Of a stretch of 64,000 nt of DNA, positions 6,390-14,415 are shown piece after piece. The translations under genes and the position numbers were made by a program. Source of the stretch: Hyphomonas polymorpha PS728 (GTDB lineage Bacteria; Pseudomonadota; Alphaproteobacteria; Caulobacterales; Hyphomonadaceae). Numbering within the stretch: position 1 is the stretch's first letter; each line of letters begins with the position of its first letter. The DNA lies in contig NZ_ARYM01000005.1 of assembly GCF_000685315.1 (NCBI RefSeq), forward strand, positions 1 to 64,000, in the 5' to 3' direction. Below the pieces are notes generated by a model. It saw nothing but the letters and a program-made list of their open reading frames with translations, made no database searches and was not told the DNA's origin.

Positions 6390-7670
6390 ATGCGTAAGCT
6401 CACGCCCCGGCTGCTGATTGGCACCAGCCTTCTTTCTTTCTTCTTGGCGACACCGGCGCTCGCGGAGACCTTGCCGGAAGCGGTTGCCTCTGCGTTTGCG
6501 ACCAACCCCCAGCTGGAAATCGAGCGCTACCGCACGGATATCGCCCGGCAGAACCTTGAGGCCGCGCGCGGCGCCGGACGGCCCACCGTCAACCTGACCG
6601 CCGGCGGCGGCTATGAATATATCGACACGACCAGCCCGTTCGCCTTCGGCGTGGGAGACCGCCCGGTCGCTTCCGCCCAGCTGCAAGCCATCCAGCCCCT
6701 CTACACGGGAGGGAAGATTTCCGCCGGCATCCGGCAGGCTGAAGCGGGCATCAGCTCTGCTGACCTCGGCTTTGCCGCCGCCCGCCAGGATCTGGTTCTC
6801 CAGGTGGTCACGTCATACATGGATGTCGTCCGCGATCGTGAGGCCGTTGCCATCCGCAAGAACAATGTGGAGGTCACCAGCGAACAGGTGCGCGCGGCGC
6901 AGGACCGGTTTGATGTCGGCGTTGTCACCCGGACGGATGTGGCACAGGCCCAAGCCCGGCTCGAAGGCGCCCGCGCGGCACTCGCCGGCGCTGAAGCCAC
7001 GCTCCAGGCCAGTGAGGCCAATTATCAGTACCTGACCGGGCTGCGCCCCGGCGATCTGGCCCCGCCTCCACCTGTGCCGCCGCTTCCGGAAAGCCTCGAG
7101 ACAGCGCTGGTGACGGCGATCAAGGACAATCCCAGCATCGCTGCGGCGCGTGAAGATCTCCGCGCGGCAGACGCCGCCGTCGATTCCGCAAGAGCCGACG
7201 GCCGCCCGCAGGTAAACCTCGTGGGCACTGCCTCCCTTCAGGAAACATTCGGCAGCAATGATCAGCGGGACACCAGCGTTTCCGCGCTCGCACAGGCGCG
7301 CATTCCCCTGCTCACCGGCGGGGTGGTGAAGGCACAGACCGAAGGCGCCAAGCTGCGCCGCGAACAGGCGCGCCGGTTTATCGATAATCTGGAAACCCAG
7401 GTGCGCGCCCAGGTCACTCAGGCGTGGTTTACCTATGAGGCCGCCCTGCGCTCAATCGAAGCCTCGCGCCGCCAGGTCGAAGCGGCGGAAATCGCCTATG
7501 AAGGTGCTCAGGAAGAACTCGCCGTTGGCGTGCGCTCGACCCTCGACGCCCTGGATCAGGAGCAACAGCTGTTCGAAGCACGCTTGGCACTGGTCGCGGC
7601 GGAAAGAGACGCCTATGTTGCTGCCCACAACCTGCTGCGCGCAACCGGCGCACTGGGCACTATTGGCTGA
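6390..7670 (+). CDS. tolC: TolC family outer-membrane channel protein
   Basis: A 426-residue outer-membrane efflux duct for tripartite pumps and type I secretion. It has a signal peptide (hydrophobic segment LLIGTSLLSFFLATPALA, cleavage near residue 25) and the internal duplication of the family. The first repeat has GGKISAGIRQAEAGI and ARQDLVLQVVTSYMDV, the second GGVVKAQTEGAKLRREQARR and TQAWFTYEA. It ends with the 'GVRSTLDALDQEQQLFEARLAL' type helix. It lies between the PCMT-like gene and popZ, a conserved neighbourhood in Caulobacterales. A palindrome upstream may mark local control. Confidence 0.88.
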   Translation: MRKLTPRLLIGTSLLSFFLATPALAETLPEAVASAFATNPQLEIERYRTDIARQNLEAARGAGRPTVNLTAGGGYEYIDTTSPFAFGVGDRPVASAQLQAIQPLYTGGKISAGIRQAEAGISSADLGFAAARQDLVLQVVTSYMDVVRDREAVAIRKNNVEVTSEQVRAAQDRFDVGVVTRTDVAQAQARLEGARAALAGAEATLQASEANYQYLTGLRPGDLAPPPPVPPLPESLETALVTAIKDNPSIAAAREDLRAADAAVDSARADGRPQVNLVGTASLQETFGSNDQRDTSVSALAQARIPLLTGGVVKAQTEGAKLRREQARRFIDNLETQVRAQVTQAWFTYEAALRSIEASRRQVEAAEIAYEGAQEELAVGVRSTLDALDQEQQLFEARLALVAAERDAYVAAHNLLRATGALGTIG

Positions 7671-7770
7671 TCCACTCGCCTCTCAGGCGTTAACAATGTC
7701 AAACGCTTGTTAACCCCGGCGGCCTAACGGTGGTATTCAGACATTGTGATTCCGCCAGCGAGGGGCTGAG

Positions 7771-8436
7771 ATGGCCAACGAAGCACATAAAGAACCCACG
7801 ATGGAGGAAATCCTCGCATCGATCCGGAAGATCATTGCCGATGACGGTCCTGCGCCTACCGCCGGGCGGCCCGTCATGCGCGAAGTGACAGCCGAGCCGT
7901 CCAGCAGCCGTCCCAACTTCTCGTACGACAATGATGCTGACGATCTCGGCATGTTCGAGGGCGACGAGTCGGATCTGGCAGACGAAATCGCCGGAGAAGT
8001 GGCTGAAGAGTTCACCACCCAGATCAAGGGCCCGGAATTTTCCTTCGAGGCAATTCTCGGCGCGTCGACGGCACGGGAAGCCGTTACGCCCGCCCCGATG
8101 CCGGAGCCGGAACCCGAGATCGACCCGCCTTTCCAGCCTACGCCCCGCCCCGCGCCCCGCGCTGTTCAACCCGCCCCTCAACCGGAGCCGAAAATGCCTG
8201 CCGCACCGCGTTATGCAAATGAGCCTCTGACGGACGCACAAACTGCCGAATCAGCTGCCGGCGCGCTCGGCAAGCTGATCTCCAAGATGGATCTTGGCAG
8301 CGACAACACGCTGGAAGGCCTGGTGCGCGAGCTTCTCAAGCCTATGGTCAAGGAATGGCTCGATGCCAACCTCGCCCGGATCGTCGAAGAGAAGGTGGAA
8401 GCCGAAGTACAGCGGATTGCCCGCATGGCGCGCTAG
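7771..8436 (+). CDS. popZ: PopZ-like cell-pole organizing protein (DUF2497)
   Basis: A 221-residue protein with the three-part PopZ layout. The N-terminal helix is EPTMEEILASIRKIIADDG. A long acidic and proline-rich disordered linker follows (residues about 25-145, with PMPEPEPEIDPP). The C-terminal helical oligomerisation module is LEGLVRELLKPMVKEWLDAN with LARIVEEKVEAEVQRIAR. PopZ forms polymeric condensates at the pole and anchors the chromosome centromere through ParB. The gene directly precedes valS, a known arrangement for DUF2497 genes. The 100-base upstream gap contains two GTTAAC words but no clear CtrA full site. Confidence 0.85.
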   Translation: MANEAHKEPTMEEILASIRKIIADDGPAPTAGRPVMREVTAEPSSSRPNFSYDNDADDLGMFEGDESDLADEIAGEVAEEFTTQIKGPEFSFEAILGASTAREAVTPAPMPEPEPEIDPPFQPTPRPAPRAVQPAPQPEPKMPAAPRYANEPLTDAQTAESAAGALGKLISKMDLGSDNTLEGLVRELLKPMVKEWLDANLARIVEEKVEAEVQRIARMAR

Positions 8437-8466
8437 CCTCATCCCTCAAACTTGCTATAGGGAACG

Positions 8467-8490
8467 GCGCGCCTTTACCGGCGCGCTTTT
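8467..8490 (+). terminator. Rho-independent terminator between popZ and valS
   Basis: GCGCGCC (8467-8473), loop TTTACC, GGCGCGC (8480-8486), then TTTTCTTTT. It ends 37 bases before the valS ATG, so valS either has a promoter in that short gap or is transcribed through an attenuating hairpin. Confidence 0.75.
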
Positions 8491-8526
8491 CTTTTATGCC
8501 CTGCCCGCAAAGCCCACACGAAAACG

Positions 8527-11247
8527 ATGCTTGATCAGAGATTTGACCCCGCCGAAGCCGAACCGAGGCTCTATAAAGCCTGGGAGGAAGCGGGTTGCTT
8601 CCATCCATCGGGCGATACCAGCGCCCAGGCCTATTCCATCGTCATTCCGCCGCCGAACGTTACCGGCGTGCTGCATATGGGCCATGCGCTCAACAATACG
8701 CTTCAGGATGTGCTGATCCGGTTTGAGCGGATGCGTGGCAAGAATGTGCTGTGGCAGCCGGGTACAGATCATGCCGGTATCGCCACGCAGATGGTGGTCG
8801 AGCGCCAGCTGGCCCAGGAAGGCAATCAGGACCGCCGCACAATGGGCCGCGAAGCCTTCCTTGAGCGCGTCTGGAAATGGAAAGAACAATCGGGCGGCGC
8901 CATCACCGGCCAGCTCAAACGTCTCGGCGCCTCCTGTGACTGGAGCCGCGAGCGCTTCACCATGGACGAGGGCCTCTCGAAAGCCGTCACCAAGGTGTTC
9001 GTGGAGCTTTACCGCAAGGGCCTGCTCTACCGCGACAAGCGCCTCGTGAACTGGGACCCGCATTTCCAGACCGCGATTTCCGACCTCGAAGTCGAGCAGA
9101 AGGAAGTCGACGGGCATTACTGGCACCTGCGTTATCCGCTGGCAGACGGCGTCACATACGAACATCCGATCAAGGATGAAGACGGCAATCCGGCTAGCAC
9201 AGAGACGCGCAACTATATCGTGGTTGCCACCTCGCGTCCCGAAACGATGCTGGGTGATACCGGCGTTGCCGTTCACCCCGAAGACGAGCGCTATAAGGGC
9301 CTTGTCGGCAAGTTCGTCGAGCTGCCTATCGTTGGCCGCCGCGTGCCGATTGTGGCGGATGAATACGCCAATCCGGAAAAAGGCTCCGGCGCGGTGAAGA
9401 TCACCCCGGCACACGACTTCAACGACTTTGAAGTCGGCAAGCGCGCGGGCCATACGCCGTTGAATATTCTCACATCCGTTGCCGCCATTGTCAGCGGCGC
9501 CGAGGCAGACGCCGCAGGCATTCCGGAAGATTTCCGTGGGCTCGACCGGTTGAAGGCGCGCGACAAGGTAGTTGAAACCTTCGAGGTCCTGGAGCTCCTT
9601 GAGCGGATCGAAAAGCTGAAGATTGAACAACCCTTCGGCGACCGCTCCGGCGTGGTCATCGAGCCGTGGCTGACGGATCAGTGGTATGTCGATGCGGGCA
9701 CGCTGGCCAAGCCGGCGCGCAAGGCGGTTGAAGACGGGCTTACGCGCTTTGTGCCCGAAAACTGGACCAAGACTTATTACAACTGGATGGACAACATCCA
9801 ACCCTGGTGCGTCTCCCGCCAGCTCTGGTGGGGCCACCGGATTCCTGCCTGGTATGATGAAGACGGAAATTGCTTTGTTGCCAACTCTGAAGCAGAGGCG
9901 CAGCTGGCTGCTGGGCCAGGAAAAAAGCTGGTTCAGGATGAAGACGTTCTCGACACCTGGTTCTCCTCCGCGTTGTGGCCCTTCTCCACGCAGGGCTGGC
10001 CGGAAGAGACCGACGCGCTGAAAACCTACTACCCCACGGCCACGCTGGTCACCGCCTTTGACATCATCTTCTTCTGGGTCGCCCGGATGATGATGATGGG
10101 CATCGAATTCACCGGCCAGGCTCCGTTCAAGGACGTTTACATCCATGCCCTCGTCCTCGACGAGAAGGGCCAGAAGATGTCGAAGTCCAAAGGGAACGTC
10201 ATGGACCCGCTGGACCTCATCAATGAGTATGGCGCCGACGCGCTGCGCTTCTCGATGAGCCGTCTGGCGGGACAAGGCCGCAACATTCGCCTGTCGAAAC
10301 AGGTGGTCGAAACCAACCGGAACTTTTCCACCAAACTCTGGAACGCCGTGCGCTTTGCCGAGATGAACGAGTGCGGCGCGCCAGGTCAGATTGATCCGTC
10401 CACAATCGAACGCCCGGTCAACCGCTGGATTCTCAGCGAGCTCTCGGCCTGCGTGGAAGACGTTACGCGCGGACTTGAGGAATACCGCTTCAACGAAGCG
10501 GCTGGCGCGCTTTACCGCTTCATCTGGAACACGCTGTGCGACTGGTATCTGGAACTGATCAAACCCTTGCTCGCAGGCATGGATGACGGCGCAAAATACG
10601 AAACGCGCATGGTCTGCGGTTATGTTATCGATGAAGCGCTGAAACTGCTTCATCCCTTCATGCCCTTCGTGACCGAAGAGCTGTGGGAGCGCCGCGCCCC
10701 TGGGCGGGCAAACGATCAGGGTTTCCTGATGCTGCAGACCTGGCCGAAAGCCACCGGTTGGCGCGACGCGGCAGCTGCTGAAGAGATTACCTGGCTGATC
10801 GACCTCATCACCGAAATCCGTTCCCTGCGGAACGATCTCGGCGTGCCGGCCGGCGCCAAGGTGCCGCTTGCTTTCGTCAATGCCAGCAATGGCGATATCA
10901 TGCGCGCCGAGGCGCATGGGGAAATCCTTCGCCGCATGGCGCGCGTGGAAGATGTGACGCTGCCAAATGAAATGCCGGCAGGCGCCGTTTCCGCCGTAGT
11001 CGGATCAACGGTGGCGGCCCTTGTCATCGCAGATCTGATTGATGTGGCCGAGGCACGCAAACGCCTCGACAAGGAAATCGCCACGCTGGACAAGGACATC
11101 ACCAGCACCGAAAAGAAACTCGGCAATGCTGACTTCGTGGCCAAGGCGCCCGAAGAAATTGTCGAGGAAAACCGGGAGCGCATCCGTGATTGGACCGCGC
11201 GGCGGGAGAAACTGAGAGCGGCCCGCAAGAGCCTTGAAGGGATCTGA
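8527..11247 (+). CDS. valS: valyl-tRNA synthetase
   Basis: A 906-residue class Ia aminoacyl-tRNA synthetase that charges tRNA-Val and edits mischarged threonine. Seen in order: the HIGH-type motif HMGHALNNTLQD near residue 56, the editing domain with ATSRPETMLGDTGVAVHPED and the 'DFNDFEVG' segment, the KMSKS loop (GQKMSKSKGNVMDPLDLI) near residue 550, the anticodon-binding helical domain, and a C-terminal coiled coil (EARKRLDKEIATLDKDITST) typical of ValRS. Full length. It is followed two bases after its stop by the isoaspartyl peptidase gene. Confidence 0.97.
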   Translation: MLDQRFDPAEAEPRLYKAWEEAGCFHPSGDTSAQAYSIVIPPPNVTGVLHMGHALNNTLQDVLIRFERMRGKNVLWQPGTDHAGIATQMVVERQLAQEGNQDRRTMGREAFLERVWKWKEQSGGAITGQLKRLGASCDWSRERFTMDEGLSKAVTKVFVELYRKGLLYRDKRLVNWDPHFQTAISDLEVEQKEVDGHYWHLRYPLADGVTYEHPIKDEDGNPASTETRNYIVVATSRPETMLGDTGVAVHPEDERYKGLVGKFVELPIVGRRVPIVADEYANPEKGSGAVKITPAHDFNDFEVGKRAGHTPLNILTSVAAIVSGAEADAAGIPEDFRGLDRLKARDKVVETFEVLELLERIEKLKIEQPFGDRSGVVIEPWLTDQWYVDAGTLAKPARKAVEDGLTRFVPENWTKTYYNWMDNIQPWCVSRQLWWGHRIPAWYDEDGNCFVANSEAEAQLAAGPGKKLVQDEDVLDTWFSSALWPFSTQGWPEETDALKTYYPTATLVTAFDIIFFWVARMMMMGIEFTGQAPFKDVYIHALVLDEKGQKMSKSKGNVMDPLDLINEYGADALRFSMSRLAGQGRNIRLSKQVVETNRNFSTKLWNAVRFAEMNECGAPGQIDPSTIERPVNRWILSELSACVEDVTRGLEEYRFNEAAGALYRFIWNTLCDWYLELIKPLLAGMDDGAKYETRMVCGYVIDEALKLLHPFMPFVTEELWERRAPGRANDQGFLMLQTWPKATGWRDAAAAEEITWLIDLITEIRSLRNDLGVPAGAKVPLAFVNASNGDIMRAEAHGEILRRMARVEDVTLPNEMPAGAVSAVVGSTVAALVIADLIDVAEARKRLDKEIATLDKDITSTEKKLGNADFVAKAPEEIVEENRERIRDWTARREKLRAARKSLEGI

Positions 11248-11249
11248 AA

Positions 11250-12269
11250 ATGAAGACACTGACGCAGCTCGCCCTCGCCTTTGGAGGATTGATCATGACC
11301 GCCTGCGCCAGTGTCTCCGCCGAACCTGCCCCTACCCCGGAAGCGACAGCGCCTGAGTGGCGCCTCGTCATCCATGGCGGCGCAGGCGTGATCCTACCGG
11401 GCAGCATGACGCCGGAACTCGAAGCCGCTTATATCGCCGCGCTGAATGTCTCTCTCGAAGCCGGCGCGAAGGTGCTGCGCGAAGGCGGCAGCGCGCTCGA
11501 CGCGGTGGAGGCAGCCGTATTGACGATGGAAGATGACGCCCTGTTCAATGCTGGCCATGGCGCAGTGTTCACCGCCGCGGGCACCCATGAACTCGACGCC
11601 GCGATCATGGACGGCCGCGACCGGAATGCCGGCGCCGTTGCGGGCGTGATGCGCGTGAAAAATCCGATCAAAGCCGCCCGGGCCGTCATGGAAAAGTCCG
11701 AGCACGTCATGTTCGCGGCCACGGGCGCCGATGAATTTGCCCAGGCGCAGGGCCTCGAAATGGTCGAGAACGGCTATTTCGACACAGACCGGCGCCGCGA
11801 GGCGCTGGAGCGTGTTCTGCAGGAACGGGCCCGCACGGCCGCCGATCGTCACGGCACCGTCGGCGCGGTCGCCATAGACGCCAACGGTGACCTCGCCGCT
11901 GCCACCACCACCGGCGGCATGACCGCGAAAGCCGCAGGCCGCGTGGGCGATACCCCGCTGATCGGCGCGGCCACCTATGCCGAAAACGGCGTCTGCGCCG
12001 TCTCTGCCACCGGCCATGGGGAATATTTCATCCGTGTAGCCGTTGCCAAAACCATCTGCGACCGTGTGAAACTGGCGGGCGAAGACGTGAAGACGGCAGC
12101 TGGCGTGGCGCTGGCTGAAGTCGCCGCGCTCGGCGGCGATGGTGGCGTCATCGTGATTAGCGGCGATGGCGACTATGGCTTCGTTTTCAACTCCGCCGGC
12201 ATGTATCGCGGCTGGATCGATGCCACCGGTTCCGGCACCGCCATCTACGGCCAGAGCGATGCAGACTGA
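11250..12269 (+). CDS. isoaspartyl peptidase/L-asparaginase, predicted lipoprotein
   Basis: This 339-residue Ntn-hydrolase cleaves beta-aspartyl dipeptides and asparagine after self-processing into two subunits. The autocatalytic Thr is in HGTVGAVAIDANGDLAAATT (near residue 205), followed by TTGGMTAKAAGRVGDTPLIGAATYA and SATGHGEYFIR, all family hallmarks. The first 26 residues form a hydrophobic leader ending in a lipobox-like LIMTAC, suggesting export and lipid anchoring, which is unusual for this normally cytosolic family. The start is two bases after valS; its 3' end overlaps the GNAT gene by 11 bases. Confidence 0.85.
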   Translation: MKTLTQLALAFGGLIMTACASVSAEPAPTPEATAPEWRLVIHGGAGVILPGSMTPELEAAYIAALNVSLEAGAKVLREGGSALDAVEAAVLTMEDDALFNAGHGAVFTAAGTHELDAAIMDGRDRNAGAVAGVMRVKNPIKAARAVMEKSEHVMFAATGADEFAQAQGLEMVENGYFDTDRRREALERVLQERARTAADRHGTVGAVAIDANGDLAAATTTGGMTAKAAGRVGDTPLIGAATYAENGVCAVSATGHGEYFIRVAVAKTICDRVKLAGEDVKTAAGVALAEVAALGGDGGVIVISGDGDYGFVFNSAGMYRGWIDATGSGTAIYGQSDAD

Positions 12270-12798
12270 CCATGCTGCTTCGCAACTGACGGTTCGCCAC
12301 GCAGTTCCGGGCGATCTTTCGGCGCTGGTTGCTTTGTCCCAGAAAACCTTCACCGACAAATTCGGGCACCTCTACCACCCCGAAGACCTCGCCAGCTTTC
12401 TCGAAGACTCCCACGGAACGGCCGCCTATGCCGCCTGGCTCACCGATCCGCGCAACCTGATCCGCGTGGCGGAGACGGAAACCGGCGTGCTGGCGGCCTA
12501 CCTTCTGTGCAGCCCGCTCTCGCTCCCTGCGGACAATGCACAGCCCGGCGCTGTGGAACTCAAACGCCTCTATGTCGACACGCCGCTGCAGGGGCGCGGG
12601 CTCGGCTCGCGATTTGTAGACGAAGCCCTCTCCTGGGCCCGCGGCCAGAGCGCGCCGGAAGTCTATCTCAGCGTCTACTCGGAGAATGAAGGCGCGCAGC
12701 GGCTCTACGCCCGCTATGGCTGGGAAAAGGTGGGAGATTTCATTTTTCCCGTCGGTCGGCACGAAGATCTCGAATATCTGCTGCGTCTCGCCCTCTGA
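12259..12798 (+). CDS. GNAT family N-acetyltransferase
   Basis: A 179-residue acetyl-CoA-dependent acetyltransferase. The conserved motif A is LKRLYVDTPLQGRGLGSRFV, with the Q/R-x-x-G-x-G/A acetyl-CoA loop, followed by motif B in VYLSVYSENEGAQRLYARYGW. The ATG at 12259 overlaps the peptidase stop region. A longer reading frame begins at 12166, but its extra 31 residues lie within the peptidase and look non-coding. Substrate unknown; resembles RimI/PhnO-like small GNATs. Confidence 0.8.
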   Translation: MQTDHAASQLTVRHAVPGDLSALVALSQKTFTDKFGHLYHPEDLASFLEDSHGTAAYAAWLTDPRNLIRVAETETGVLAAYLLCSPLSLPADNAQPGAVELKRLYVDTPLQGRGLGSRFVDEALSWARGQSAPEVYLSVYSENEGAQRLYARYGWEKVGDFIFPVGRHEDLEYLLRLAL

Positions 12799-12876
12799 TG
12801 CCGGAATCGGGGCCTTTCAGCCCCGGCCAACTCGCCCTAGACTTGACGGACCAATTGACAGTTCGGGACAGCTGGC

Positions 12877-13896
12877 ATGACCGATACCCCCCCTTCCACG
12901 GACAATTCCGCAGGCAATCTCGCCATCCGTCAGGCGCTTGCGGGTCTTCCCAAGGAGTTTCAGGGCTTCGACCAGATCTTCGAGGAGCGCATCCGCCCCG
13001 CCCTGCTGGCGCGGGAGGAAGAGCGGATAAAGGTCACCAAGCGCGCCATCCTGATGCGTTGGATCGCCGGAGGCGTGATCGCGGCGGGACTGGCAATTGC
13101 TTTCCTGTCTCAGATGCTCTGGATCGCCATCGTCGCGGGGTTTGTCGGCATAATCCTCTTTGCCGGCGGCGAGCATGGGGTGAGCCAGCTTGCCAAGGAA
13201 GCCAAGGGCCTGATCGTCGTGCCGATCGCCGAGCAGTTCGGCCTGAATTTCACTTCTGAACCTGGCCCTGTGGAGTCGATCTATCGCCACAAGGAAGTCG
13301 GTGTGGTTCCTGGCTGGGACCGTTCCAAGTATGAGGACTATATCACCGGCGTGCGCCGCGAGGTGAACTTCGAACTGTTCGAAGCCCATCTTGAGGAAAA
13401 GCGTACCACGACAGACTCCAAGGGCCGCACACGGACCACCTGGGTCACGGTGTTCAAGGGCCAATGCCTGCGCCTCGACTTCCACAAGACCTTCTACGGA
13501 CGAACGCTGGTGACCCGCGATGCCGGCTTCTTCAACCGCTTCGGCGGGGGGAAAGGCATGCAACGCGCTGGCCTTGAAGACCCGACCTTTGAAAAGATCT
13601 TCGAAGTCTACACCACTGACCAGGTTGAGAGCCGGTATCTGCTCACCCCCGATGTGATGCAGAAACTCGTAGACCTCGAACAAGTGTTCAAGGGCGGCAA
13701 GCTGAAAGCTTGCTTTGACGGCGGTGAAGTACTGATCACAGTCCAGGGCGGCAACCTGTTCGAACCCGGCAGCATGTTCAAACCGCTCGACAGCGCAGAC
13801 CGCGTGCGCGAGCTTCTGGAAGACTTCAACGCCGTCTTCAACATCATCGATGTAATCACCGCTGGCCGCATCCGGGTGGAACAGAACCACAGCTGA
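12877..13896 (+). CDS. DUF3137 domain membrane protein
   Basis: A 339-residue protein of the DUF3137 family, whose function is unknown. Residues 1-55 are a soluble helical part, followed by two adjoining membrane segments at about 62-98 (WIAGGVIAAGLAIAFL and WIAIVAGFVGIILFAGG). The cytoplasmic DUF3137 domain follows, with conserved features EAHLEEKRTTTDSKGRTRTT, VFKGQCLRLDF and the end-piece RVRELLEDFNAVFNIIDV. It stands alone between the GNAT gene and a small secreted protein gene. Confidence 0.75.
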   Translation: MTDTPPSTDNSAGNLAIRQALAGLPKEFQGFDQIFEERIRPALLAREEERIKVTKRAILMRWIAGGVIAAGLAIAFLSQMLWIAIVAGFVGIILFAGGEHGVSQLAKEAKGLIVVPIAEQFGLNFTSEPGPVESIYRHKEVGVVPGWDRSKYEDYITGVRREVNFELFEAHLEEKRTTTDSKGRTRTTWVTVFKGQCLRLDFHKTFYGRTLVTRDAGFFNRFGGGKGMQRAGLEDPTFEKIFEVYTTDQVESRYLLTPDVMQKLVDLEQVFKGGKLKACFDGGEVLITVQGGNLFEPGSMFKPLDSADRVRELLEDFNAVFNIIDVITAGRIRVEQNHS

Positions 13897-13978
13897 AATG
13901 CGGCGGTGAGGTGGCAGACCTGTTCAGCCTCGCTTCATCGCTGGCCCGGATAATCAGGCCGATTGCAAGGAGCTCTCA

Positions 13979-14359
13979 ATGATCCTGTTTCGTCCCCTGT
14001 TTCTGGCCACACTGATGATTGCCTGCCCCGTGGCGGCCGCACAGGCCAATGGCACGGCGGACATGCAGGCCTGCAAGGCCATGGCTGCCACACTGCCGCC
14101 AAAGCAAGCCGAGATCACGCAGCTGACGACAGAGCGTGATGCGGCTGCGGAAGCCGTGGAATCCACCGGAGAGGCCTGGGAAGATACAGAAATTCACCGC
14201 CGCGCCTCTGCTGGCCATGCCGCAGCTGCCGACGCTGCCAGGGGCGTTTATGACGAGGCCAAGAAGCGACTTGCACGCCATGAGCTGGCGCTGCAGGCGA
14301 GCGTCCGCCAGTACAATGACGACGTCGCCGCCTTCAACAGCCGCTGCGCGACGAAATAG
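13979..14359 (+). CDS. small secreted alpha-helical protein
   Basis: A 126-residue protein with a signal peptide (PLFLATLMIACPVAAAQA, cleavage near residue 23) and a mature part that is nearly all charged/alanine-rich helix (QLTTERDAAAEAVESTGEAW, AARGVYDEAKKRLARHELAL). It carries two cysteines, near the start and end of the mature chain, that could form a disulfide. AAGGAGC precedes the ATG. I do not recognise a family. A bidirectional terminator follows. Confidence 0.65.
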   Translation: MILFRPLFLATLMIACPVAAAQANGTADMQACKAMAATLPPKQAEITQLTTERDAAAEAVESTGEAWEDTEIHRRASAGHAAAADAARGVYDEAKKRLARHELALQASVRQYNDDVAAFNSRCATK

Positions 14360-14386
14360 GCTTCCGATACTACTGCGAGAACGAAA

Positions 14387-14411
14387 AAGGCCGGGCTCAA
14401 GACCCGGCCTT
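14387..14411. terminator. bidirectional terminator
   Basis: AGGCCGGG (14388-14395), loop CTCAAGA, CCCGGCCT (14403-14410), flanked by GAAAAA on the left and TTCTGCTT on the right. It separates the convergent genes ending at 14359 and 14416. Confidence 0.75.
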
Positions 14412-14415
14412 CTGC

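Noticed and set aside
7690-7716. Possible CtrA site before popZ (two GTTAAC words)
   Set aside because: The spacing is not TTAA-N7-TTAA; only half-sites are present.
8494-10917. 807-codon open frame antisense to valS
   Set aside because: It is fully antisense to a textbook ValRS; long antisense frames arise from GC-rich codon bias. No domain is recognisable in it.
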